Assembly (NCBI GenBank): GCA_004794655.1
Contig: SMMW01000555.1
Coordinates: 9,997,501 to 10,061,500, forward strand
Reading direction: 5' to 3'
DNA: 64,000 bases
Source: Marisa cornuarietis
Taxonomy: Eukaryota > Mollusca > Gastropoda > Architaenioglossa > Ampullariidae
A program made the position numbers and the translations under genes. Of the stretch, positions 47,561-59,746 are shown in pieces. The first letter of the stretch is position 1, and every line of letters starts with the position of its first letter. The notes under the pieces are model-generated. The model was not told the DNA's origin and did not search any database. It saw only the letters and a program-made list of their open reading frames with translations.

Positions 47561-49930
47561 GCGACTCACTGGGGTCACTCGTGCCAGGTTCCAGACGAAG
47601 GGTGGAGGAGGGGGTTAAAAAGGGTTAGTGAGGGTAGGGATCGAAAGAAGGGGGTTGCCGATCGGGGACGCGGGGACAGGTTGGCCGTGATGAGAAAGAG
47701 AGAAGACGCATTGCAATGGATGAGGGAAGAGCACTTTGTGAGTGCGCGTGTGCGCGAGGGTGGAGATGGGTGAGGTAGCGGGAGAGGGGTGCGGGGGACG
47801 TGGGAAAGGGGAATATCATTCCCTTTGCTCACCTTCACTAACTGATAGTCCAGTAGCCGTCAGCACGTCTCATCCTCATTTCATTTGCGCTTTCTGCTTC
47901 TTTTTTCGTTCATTTTGTCCTTGAGAAATATTTGATGTTCCAGTAATGTACATGCTTTTCTAAACAAGTAAACAAGAGGGTGCATAGTTTAAATGTCGTT
48001 CTTTCCGCTTTCTCTGTACTTACTTAGGAAGCCCGTCTTTTTTGAATCAGTTTGGACATGTTTACTTTAAGATGTCATGATTTGACTAGACTCCATTCTT
48101 CCTGTCATTGGCTTAAGACTACCTCACCTCCAAACCACACATCCAGCCACCACCACTCCAATTTTTCTTTCGGTCGGGACTAAGTGGGCGTTGGTGGTTG
48201 GTAGGGTGATTGTAGTCTGGTCTCAAGCAACTGCAGTCATTGCCGCTTTTAGTATACTCCACGAACTTCCCAACATCATCCCTGGATCAGCACAGCTGAT
48301 CAAAAGAGGCAAGCAAGTCCTGTGTTGCAAGCAACATACTTAAGCACAAGGAATTTCCAGTATTAAAATTCCGTGTGAACATCTTTCCCCAGTGTATAGT
48401 CAGCCTCATGCCTAGTCGTACAAGTGACGCGAATTCCGTGAATTATCTTCATCCCTTGGACCCAAGTAATATACCAACATCCTTCGCAGAGAAGTTACCG
48501 TTGCCATAATTATAGACCAGGACAACGCACTAAGGAATTTCCATCTAGACAGAAACCTTCTGTTTAAGAAATCATAAACATGTATACTTCATATCCTGCT
48601 AATTGCTTTTATTGAAAGCAAGTCTTTGTTGCTGTTCATTTCTCTTCTTTTTTTTAAATTTTGTTTGTATTTCTTGAGGGTCTCGCTTCCTGTAGTTGTT
48701 GTTGGTTTTTGCTTTGTTTTTGTTTTGTTTTGTTTTGTTTTTTTGACTCTTTGCAATCTGTTATTATCTTTCTCCTAAAGAGGAACTTTAAACGATAACG
48801 CTTCATGTACCTGAGAACCTGATTTTATGGTGTGTGTGTGTGTATGTATATAAACACACGAGTTCTTTTTGTCGGTTATCCCCTTTTTCCATTCTGCAGT
48901 GGCAAATGGCTGTTTCTCTCTTGACTGATCGTAGTACATGGCTCCTTTAGCGTCTTGGAATTCGGTCACGTGATTAGTGACGAAGGCTTGTAACCCGGGT
49001 CGATCAACCTGCCGTGTCCAGGCTGTTAGCGGTTGTAAAGTGTCACCCCAAGTGTCCGCAAAACAAATATTAAGTACGCTTTTGACGGCTAAACACGTCG
49101 CCTCCTCCTCAGTGTCTTATCTTGTCACCGAGGTACTGTTCACCTGCGTGTGCCCTTCTCTACCCCCGCCTCTTTCAAATATTTGAACGCTGGCTCGTCT
49201 CGTGTTTTGCGGCCAGGTACGACAAGAAAGACCGAGGTGTTTTTACTCGGGTGTTTGTACCCGACTCTCGTGTTAGATTCTGACAGTACTTGCGTCTTGT
49301 CGCTACTGTTGATTTTATTGATGTTTTTAATCTTCCTTTTTATTTGTTCCTTTTTGTCTTCTTTTTGGTTTTCCTTTTTGTCTTCATCTTACTCTTGCTG
49401 CGCTTTTCCTCCTAAATAACTTTTAAAAATTTATTTATTTATTTATTTTGGTGCTCTACTTTGATTCCCGTATTTCAGGGTCTTCTCACGATTCACCTTC
49501 ACCATACATTTTTTGTTTGTAAAGTTATTTAAACAGCAGTCAAGCCAGGTTGCCCACCAGACGAATTGTTCTTGTCAATTAGCTAATTGATTAGTTCGAT
49601 CATCTGTCAAAGTCATTTCCCAGACCAAGTTCTTTGTATGTTCATCTCTGAGTAGATGAAGTGGCAGTCAGTAAAAGGCCGGTTATACAGACGTAAAGAT
49701 TTCCTTTCCCTGGTCAGAAACTGAGATGGGGTGGATTGGAGAGAGCGAGAAAGCAGCATTTTATGGCGGAAGCGAGAAACAAGAATGAAGAAAGAAATTT
49801 CTGTAAACAATGTACTGATTCTCTGTCAGGAGACTCGAATCCTTATTTTATTTAGTGCAGGTAACAGACAATGTTTCTCTTGTTAAAGTGTTCATCAGTG
49901 TAAATAGTTGCGCAAACAAATGAATGAAAA

Positions 49931-50021
<91 letters not shown>
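49931..50021. repeat. (GAT)n trinucleotide array, about 30 copies
   Basis: An uninterrupted triplet array that reads as poly-Met on one strand and poly-His or poly-Ser on the other. The open frames across it are artefacts of the repeat. Confidence 0.97.
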
Positions 50022-52740
50022 TCCATTTGTAATGCGCAGGTATCCATTCGGAAGAATGCTCATTTAAGTACAAATATACACGTCTATAAATAAGTGTAAA
50101 CATTGATAAATGAATATACATATCTACAGACAAATACTTACATATTATACATAAATAAGCAAAATATAAATATATTATAATTTAGTTTCCTGATATCCCG
50201 GTCATGTGTTTGATTCATTGCAATCGCAAAAAATCATTTAAGGAATTTTCATACTGTGTACATCTCTATGTTGGACTAAAGTTCACATTTTATATAAAAT
50301 TAACATCATTACATTATCGTATTCTATTTCAACATATTAAGTCTGTGTGCGAGACATGCGCAGTTAACTGGCAATACATTAAATTTATATATATTTTAAT
50401 TAACTGAAAAAGTGTTTAACTTCATTTTTGGCAGAGTTATCTTTCATTAGTATATAAAAACCAGAAGAATTGTGTATTTTACTGAAGTTTTAATGGGTAA
50501 GTTTACTATTAAAGCAATGATAAAGATAATAGTTTATTTTCTCATTACTTTCTTTCTGATAGAAACCAGTCTTGTTTTAATTCTCTTAGGAAGCAGTTAA
50601 CAGTCATGATGTTATTCATCCAGTTTGTTTCATAGCTTGACCAAAGTTATATTACATATCTTTTTGACAACTTTTCTTCTCTTAAGTGTTCTTAACCAAA
50701 AGTGTATTATCTTACACAGCAGTTAATATATATTATATATCCCCATATATTTCATATTTTTTCTACATTTTGACTACAATAATATTTAAAAGGGTGTGTT
50801 TGACGCAAGCGCGATAAATGATGTTAACGACAGTAAAACAAAAAGGCAAGTTGTAAGGACAAACATTATTAAAAGATTAATAACATCTACCCTTTTTATA
50901 TTTGCACAAAGATTATAAGATTTTGCTGAGAAAAGTCACAAAGCAGTAAGGATATTCAAAGTAAACATTGGCCTCACAACCGCTTTTTTAAGCTCTTTGA
51001 TGCTAAACTCAGGCTGTTTAGCTGTTTTATTTTTTGCAGTATGAAACTGTGGTGACTTTAAAACCCACTGAAAGGCTCACACATCTATTAAAAGAAAATT
51101 TATTCGGTATATCATTATGAAGTAGTGAGAAGGAAATGGTATAAATAAATTGACCAAAAGACCAAACACCTTCATTTTCCAGAGAAACCAAGAGCACGGA
51201 TACTTTTCATGAGTGTATCCTGACATAATTCATGGAAGCTGTCCAAGTTCTTCATTACATAGTCCATCGCGGAACCTTGTTGAAAGATGCTGGAGACGGA
51301 TTTCTTTCAAAATTTGTTTCTGAGAATGTAGCAAAAGAAACAAACCAATAAGCAAAAGGTTAGAGGGGCTGTAATCATTGCCAGCATGATCATGATGCAT
51401 AAAAAGCATCCAAACATACAAGCAGACGCACTTACTCACGCACAGGCACATGTTCCTAGGTTTTCTGGGAGAGAGGACACCTTGCCCATCAACAAAAAAA
51501 TTCAATTGACATGGCCTAATTAAAACACCATGCATAAAGCAAATCCGAATACTTAAAGGATAGTAGAACTAAATAAATTATGCTCTTATAATATACATTT
51601 TCACCTGACTTTCAACATCATCATCCATGACTTATTTCTCTCAAAGCTGTAGACACCATCGCAGTATGGATTAATGCATCAATCAAGGAAGCAAAATTTC
51701 ATGCAGTCTTACTTTTGTCTTTTTTTTGAACTGTTAGGGGTCGGTTTATCTGTCGTCGTCTGCAGTCGTCTTCTGTTATCGTTAGCAGACAGTTTATCTG
51801 TCGCCGTCTCTTTTGTACTTTTCCGTCTTCATTATTCCTTAGTTTTTTTGTCAGAAACTTCAGCCACCACCACCTTCCCCTCATCCTGCTTGTCTGTCGT
51901 GTGTGAAGAACCTCGCCTTGGACGTTTCATCGTGTTCAAGTCTTTCTGAACTAATGATTTGAAGATGCTAACGATGACACATCATCTGTTAGCGAACGCA
52001 CGCTCGCTTAACCCTCTTTCGCCTCCCCCCCTCTCTCTTCCTTCAGTGAGTGCATACACGTCTGTCCGTCTATAATTTTCTGCTCTTTACGTGGCTTTCG
52101 CTAATCTCAAGTCATAATTGTGTAGACTAATCCAGCTCTGAATCTTACAATGAAAGTCACCACCAAGTCTCTAGACATGAAACAATGCCTGGAGCAAGAT
52201 TGCAAAGCAATGCATTAAAATGCAAAATCGAAACACTGGTTCGCAGATGTACCTTTGACCTCGCTTTAGGGACTCGTTCTCTCTCACCCGTCGATGAAAG
52301 TCCATCGGACCTACAAGGTCTGGAAGGTACGCGTTTGCGCCGTAAAGTCAGTTCTACTCACCACATCGTCACCACAGATGTGAAAGTAAATCCTTCGCCG
52401 TCATCTTGTTATTGCTTCAGTGATGGCTGAGGACAAAACATTACCAGGTAATTGATCAGAAAAAAGCTCAGCATTTGTCCTGCTGCATCGATCTGTGGCT
52501 CTATGTTGTAAAGGAGAGAGATAAAAATAAGCCGATCCAATTTAAAACAGGATCGGTCCGTTTCTGTCTCGGATCTCGGCTGCGGAGTTGTTTCAAGGAT
52601 ACGGTGTGAAGACAGGTAGTCTGCAAACGCTAATGTCCCACTTTCGCTGTCACAATTTGAGTTTTATTACGACCTGTCGCTGCTGTACCTAATGTTAGTT
52701 GTCATCAGTTTATTTGCTGCTGGTTGATGCGTTGGGTTTT

Positions 52741-52787
52741 TTTATTTTTATTTATTTATTTATTTTATTTTATTTTATTTTATTTTT
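52741..52787. repeat. (TTTA)n/(TTTTA)n array
   Basis: TTTA units followed by TTTTA units. Confidence 0.85.
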
Positions 52788-55589
52788 TGGTCTTTCCTCT
52801 GCACCTCTGTCAGACCTTCCCCCGCCCCAGATTTTCTCTGACTTCTCTTCTTCCGTTTCAACCCAGTATTTGTCTTCTTGGTGTCTATTTCTGATTCCCA
52901 GAGAAAGACAGACAGACAGACAGGAAAAAAGCGAGATAGCAGAACAAACGGGTAAGCAGGCAGACAGACATTAGTCACCAGAGACGACGTTCAAAATAAA
53001 CACGCAGAGTTGACGTGACAATGGGAGATAACCGTGATCAACCCACAGAGCTCTTGGAGCGGAAACGTCAACACGGTGATTAACCGCCCCTGCCCGACAC
53101 AAAAGCCCCCGCCGACGTGCAAGGTTGGAGCCTCGCAGAAGCGAGGGACAGCACCCACAAGTGATAACAAAACAGCATGATGAACTCTTTTCAAAGACAA
53201 TCAAGACAACCTTTTCCGTTTCGCTGCACCCCTAATCAGGACTGTCGGCGACAACAAAGGACAACCAGCGCTTGATAAGCCCTCGTCAGTCGACCTCGGG
53301 TGCAGCGTTCCGCATCCTTGCGCACAATATCCGTTTTCATAATCGACACAAATTTGTCTTCATCAAATTCTGGTCGCACCACTGGGTCGGCCATTGAGGC
53401 TGGGTTGGGATGGGTTTTATTTCCCACGAATCAGCTGTCTGGTACAGTGGTTCTCGGGGTCTTCCGGTTTTGTCAAGAGTCGCGAACTAACTTTCAAGAG
53501 TGGAGTCTTGCACGAGGAATTTGTGGATGTCACTTTCAGTAGTTAACCGATCTTTTACAGTGAATTTGTCGCTGTCATTTCTAGAAATCCTCTTCTTTCA
53601 GAAAATATGGGATTAAAAAAAAAACATCGTTAAAGTGCAAGGAGACGATTACAGAAAAAAGTATTGTAGGTAAAAGTTATGTCTCGAAGAACGTTTTTGT
53701 TAAAGGTCTAGTGGGGAACTTTTTTATAAAGACTAAATAACGTTCAATGTAACAGACTATTTCCTCAAATCGGGGCGAAAAATCGCATTCTGTTTTCAAT
53801 ATTTACGTCTATCATCACCACTATGGACAGAAAGAAGTCACTCGTGGCGTCTCGTTTGTACACAGATAGACCTACTTAACATATGTATATCAGTGCACAC
53901 GTTTGTGTGTGTGCGTGCGTGCGTCCGTGTACCTGTACGTGTTCATTTGTGTGTATGAGAGAGAGAGAGAAATGGGGAGACTGAATGATACGTGGTTCTC
54001 GTAACAAAGATCACTGATGTAGCGAGTGAACCACTTTACATGGACACACCCATTAACACGTACTACCTAAAACACATTGGAAGGGTTACTCGTTCTTCCA
54101 CTTCATTAAAATGTTTTGACCCCCTTACATAAATCTCCTGCAATATTAAACATTACTGGTGAAAGTTTCTTGACAAGCAGTTTCATTTGCTAACACACCG
54201 GTCCACCAATACAACTGACAATCCAATATCCGCTCATAATCCATGAGACACCAAACCATATCTGTTGGAAAAAGTACATGGTTACAGATTTTTAAAAATA
54301 TATTTCATCAGCATTTTGCTCTTTGCGTGACCTTTTGGATGAATATTTACACCAGTCACCAGGTCTTTGGGAGTTACCAAAAAGAAAAGTCTAAGAGAAA
54401 CCAACTTTTTCTCGCAGGAATAATGAATAAAGTCTCTGCGAAATGCCACCATAAGATTGAAGTTAGAAGTATCCACATTAGTGTCTCGATATTTCTTCCT
54501 CCCCAGGGCCAAAGGGTTATTTTAAGTAGGATCAAGCAATGAGGATGACACTTGCCGCGACTGCTGACTGCTTTGTCTGAAGTGTCTTGTAGGTCCATTT
54601 AGAACAGTAGCTACTTACTACTTACGTTGCGTTCGCAGAATCCATTATCGGTCGGATGTTCTGGGTCAGCCTCCAGACAATGTGAAACCAGTGCTCGGTC
54701 GTCCACGATGTGCTAAAACAGGGGCTGGCTTGGACAAAGACTGCCAGTCGCCTCTAACAATTACGAGCGAGGCTCAAGGATAGAAGTCACATGTCTAACT
54801 GTACGGGTGGATAAGAGAAAACCTCTCACAAGCTGGACGAGGAGGAAATGATGACAGGAGATTAGCAAGTGTCGTAGACCGAATTTAGATGGCTGGCAAA
54901 GTTCACAGTATAGGTGAACGAGGACCTTTTCTCTAATCATTGATATACTTTCTGAATAGTGAAAATCAGAAGAAAGAAAGGATTTATGAACCGTTGTATA
55001 AAAAAGGAAAGAGAGGGGGGAAATGAACATTGAGATCTTGAAAAGATTTATGCCGCGTCGTCGATCTGAACACATAAGACCTTAGGTACAAATAAAACAG
55101 AGACAAAACAAAGAGTAAAACAATGATGCTTTAGCAGTAAAAAACAAACAAAAAACTAAAGTTTAAAAATAAAAAGCTTGATCAGACTTTTTCATCCTTT
55201 TATGACTGAAGGTTACAAAAGAGTGACAGTAGGAACAGTAATGATGTCTCATTATGATTAGAGAGCACATCTCGATCCCACTATGTGTTGTATAGCTAGC
55301 AAGCACATACACGCACATGCGGGCGCGCGCGGGGGCACACACACACACACACACATGTAGGCTCATAATACTAATACTGTATCTGGCGTTGTTAGTGTCT
55401 CTGTATAAGTTCATGCCTATGTTAATGTAAAGAAATGAGCACAAGAGATAAAGGTATGAGACCATAATTATAATGCAGAGACTGTAGATTCAGTGAACGT
55501 TTCTCGCCTCATATTACTTGTCAACCCTCTCCTTTATCGTTACATACCCTGATAAATCATTTATCTGTTCCTGCAGAGTCTTGCTGTGC

Positions 55590-55672
55590 AGGGTGGATTT
55601 TCCAACCGCAAGTCCAAACGGGCAGCAAACCAACACACGAGCATACTAACCACTAGGCTACACTGTCTCCAC
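55590..55672 (-). mobile_element. tRNA-derived SINE head
   Basis: On the minus strand, TAGCCTAGTGGTTAG (plus bases 55646-55660) is a perfect A box and CGGTTGGAAAATCC a recognisable, diverged B box. Together they look like a pol III tRNA-type head. Confidence 0.55.
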
Positions 55673-57429
55673 AAGACGTGCTAAACACAATCTACTAGTT
55701 TTCTAGAGGATCACATGATTGTACCCTCTCTCAACCATGTCACAAATATTCATAAAAGTGTCATAGCATTTATTGCAGTGCGAAAACATTGAATCAGGAT
55801 AGTCAAACCTTTCCCTGCTTTTTGTGGTAGTAAATAAGAAGAAGTAGTAGAAGTAGGAGTAGAAGCACAAGAAGTAGAAGAGAAGTAGGTATGAAACGAA
55901 AAAAACAACTAAAACAAGAACACCAAAATTTAAAAAAAAACGAGAACACGAAAAGCAACAAGAATGAAAACAGAAATAAGAAAAAGAACGAAATGAAAAA
56001 TAATAACAAGAACAAAACATGATAACAAGAACAAGAGCAAGAAAAGAACAAAAAGTTTTGCCTGGCAAGACATCTAACCTAGCACTTCCAACCTGCGATA
56101 ATCGTGTGGACAAAAATATGTCCTCACCACGGGCTGTAAAATAAAATTTGCACGGCAAGGGAGAAGGAAAAAAGTTGTCTAGATTCACGGTAATCAAAAT
56201 TATTTTAACTGGCGTTGATTGTAGCCACCGCGCAGGCGCAATCATCTAATTACAGCCCGCGCTGGGTGGCCTTCGTGGCTCGTGCGTCGTGTCAGCCTTT
56301 ATTACCTCCATTTACTGGAGAGCGTGGCACGAACCATAACTCGGTTTGACGCCCTGTACTGTGTTTGCGTGCTACTTGTTCTGCTTGGCTAAGTTTGCTT
56401 GCTTTCACTGGTCATCGAATTCAGGCTTCCTACTGACTTGGACTTAACATTTTCTGCATTCTATCCTCCTCCCCTCCTCCATAACCCACAACCCGCCTCT
56501 TTGTCCCTTTAACTTCCAGTCTTCTCTCTATCTTCACTGCTGCTTCTCTACGTCCATTTTTATTTTTCCGTGCATTTCTCCTTCGCCATCCAATCCCGTT
56601 ACAGGTCTTCTCTCTTTTGTCTGCTTAGTGTTTGTCGCTAAGGATCACATACCTGTTTAGGAATGTTTCAACCATTCAACAAAGTTATCTCAATGTTGTG
56701 TTAGCTGTTTTGGGGTTCTTCAAAGCTTACATTTTCCCCGATAATTTTGGCTCTTACAGATTTCATCTGATTTTGATCTTTGCTCGTTGGAAAAAAAATC
56801 ATGGCTAATGTAATCTTCTTTCTCCACAAATGCAAACAATTATTTTAATAATGTCCTTCCTTGAATGAATCGTAATATTTCCTTTTCTGTTCGCTCCTCA
56901 TTAGTTGAGACATACGTACAAGAGGAACGATCACAAACACAACACATTTACTCACAGGTAGTGTGAGAAGGCATCCGTCAGCAAGAGGGTCCCACGATCA
57001 CTTCCAGGAACGAGCAGTAGCGAGGTTGTTTTTTTTTTTAATTTACTCCCCTTCTGTGTATCATTCGTACACTCAACACATACACTCGTCAATCAGTCCT
57101 TTCGAAAGACAATTGTTTTCCCTGAAAATCAGTCTGATCGCTTTAGATTCATCGATATGTGCATGTCTTTAAATATCTGTCCTTCTCTGCTGTTGTGAAC
57201 ATCCATAACTTTTAAGGACTGTTGAGATACACATGTTTTTTTTTCAAATAATTGGGTAAACTTCAGTGCAAGATTCAGTTTACCCATAACTCACCCCATC
57301 TTCGTTCGCGAAGTCAGAGAAAGAAGACAAAGTCATTGGAGGGAAGGGGATTTGTTTTATGCCGAGCCAGCAACTAAGGCTGTATCATGGAAAAGCAGCC
57401 AGTCCTGTAAACATGCAAAGAAAGAACAG

Positions 57430-57520
57430 CGTGCCCGAGACGAGATACGAAATCCCGAACAGTCAATCCTAACTGTATTGTGACAGGCACTAACCGTTCC
57501 ACCACCAGACCGCCCCGCAA
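57430..57520 (-). mobile_element. tRNA-derived SINE head
   Basis: On the minus strand GGTCTGGTGGTGGAACGGTTAG is followed by TGTTCGGGATTTCG, which are A- and B-box-like with normal order and spacing. Confidence 0.45.
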
Positions 57521-57984
57521 AGTCATGAGATGTGTAAAAGATACACCTAATTAACATATGACCCATCGACAGAGGCTTTCACAAAGTAACCCTAAGGAAG
57601 CCGTAATCGTTATTCTTGTCTTATTTCCGCTCATGGTCATCTAAAGAAGGATATGCACCCCGATTTGGGGGAAAGAGTACCTTATACTGAGGTTTACAAA
57701 ATAATTAGATAAAACAAATGTGCGCGCCACCAGTTCTTCAAACTATATAAGACCATGAATATAACATGCGCTGAGGAAAAGTTTACGAATTTTTAAAATA
57801 AAGCCACTAATAAAAGATCAGAACAAAGCACAGCAACCACAAGCAAACAATCGAGCAAATTAATAACAGACAAAAATAGCAATCTAACGTACTCCTACGT
57901 TCTTTTCCTCGATTTTAGCACAAATCTGCCCTGTTATGGCTTACTTTGTGGAGAATTCATTTATAACCGCCGCACCCCTCCCAC

Positions 57985-57986
<2 letters not shown>

Positions 57987-58067
<81 letters not shown>
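57987..58067. repeat. (CA)n microsatellite
   Basis: About 40 uninterrupted CA units. Confidence 0.97.
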
Positions 58068-58069
<2 letters not shown>

Positions 58070-59687
58070 TTAACTCTTGAGGGCCAGATGTGAAAAAGTC
58101 CGGTCCGTCTCAGAAAGGAAGTACCTCAACATTGTGCCTCACGTCCAGTGCGCACTGGGTCCCGCGCATTCCTGCGTCGCTACTGCTCTTCCGCCGAGTG
58201 ACAGCGCGCGCGTCCTTAACAACAGGCAAGACAACACGTGCCGTGTGTGTTTACAAGGGACTTCACGTGGAGTGGCGCTGGCGGGGGACGTGAGTGACAC
58301 TGACTCTTGAGCCGTGATAACAGGGAGGTCACCCACGCACCAGTCGGGTAAAGAATCGTTTTTCGAGTGGTGGTTATTTTGGGAACCTTCGGAGGGACCA
58401 GCTTTTGCTCGCACACACACACACACACCACTTCTTCTCTTTTCCTCCCAGACGGATTTCCATGTCCCTCTATTCCTCTGTAAGGATCTTAGACAGCCAC
58501 GGGCTTTCGAGAAACACTTGCAATGCAGACAATAGCAACGATTACATTTCTCCCTTTGTATTCGGAACAAAAGTCAGCATCTGCACCTGTAGTCCAAGAG
58601 TCTCTCAACTTTTAGCAGCGGGAAAGTTTGTGCAAGAATGGCCGCCGGGGAGAACCACAGATTCCATGTATTCTATTCTTGAGAAATCAAACAAATGAAA
58701 TTTTAAAAATGTAAAGGCAGAAGTCAAACTGGTAAATTTGTTTTACATTGAATATTTATTATTAAAGAATAAACGTCTCTTGACCAAAAAAGCATTGCTT
58801 ATTCTCTTCACCTCCAAACCTTTGACTTTCACATGGATACTGATCGTAAAATCTCTCTCTCACACTCTGTGCGTGCGTGCGTGCGTGCGTGCGTGTGTGT
58901 GTGTGAGCGCGCGCGCTAGACTAGATGAACGAAACTGCACCTCTGGACCTACAGAGTTATCATACACAATTTTTTTCTTTTTTAATGCAGCGGAGACAAT
59001 TTTCTGAGTGGACCTGAAATTTATTTCAAGTTAACTAACGCTCTCTTACCATTGTGTGTTACTGGAGTCAAATCGAGAGACAATGGACTTGGCACTTACA
59101 CTGCCAGTCTTTATCTCCTGCTCTTTTTAACTCGCCCAGGCACTCGATCCATCACGACTAAAGAGTGTCTGAAGGTCTAACAGCCCCCTGAATAGTCGCG
59201 AGGCGGCGAGACAAGAGAACTGCTGTCACGCAGCTTGTTGAGGTGCAGGTGAGGGTCTTACAGCTGTCACGTGGCCAATTTCCATTCGACAGCAGAATAG
59301 GCAAGGTTAAGCACAGCGACACCTTTCGGCCTCACATTCCTTCTCTTCTTACATCTCTCTTTCTCTCTCTCTGCGCTTGCTCCTTTAATAACAATCTTCA
59401 GCTTTGCTGTCTGCTTTCTTTTGTCAGATATCGACTCCATGGTTCCTTTTGATTTTACTTGGTTATTATTGTTTTTTTCCTCTCTCTCTTGTTTTTTTCT
59501 CTTGTTTTTTTTAACGTGACGGAACGTTAGCAGGGAACAGTATACCGACCACCTTTTATTCAATCGATTTATGACAGGTCTGTTGAGATGTCCTCAAATG
59601 GATAGCATGAGAGATGTAAGAAATGCATGATGCGCAGTTTTTTCATATTAATATCAGCGCTTCTGTAAAGTAGACCAAACACAGATT

Positions 59688-59688
59688 T

Positions 59689-59744
<56 letters not shown>

Positions 59745-59746
59745 TT
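59688..59746. repeat. (TTTC)n microsatellite in a pyrimidine-rich tract
   Basis: About 14 copies of TTTC. C/T-rich sequence continues to about 59.94 kb. Confidence 0.95.

Noticed and set aside
49848..50133. Poly-His, poly-Ser and poly-Met proteins
   Set aside because: All three come from the single (GAT)n array and have no codon-level evidence of selection.
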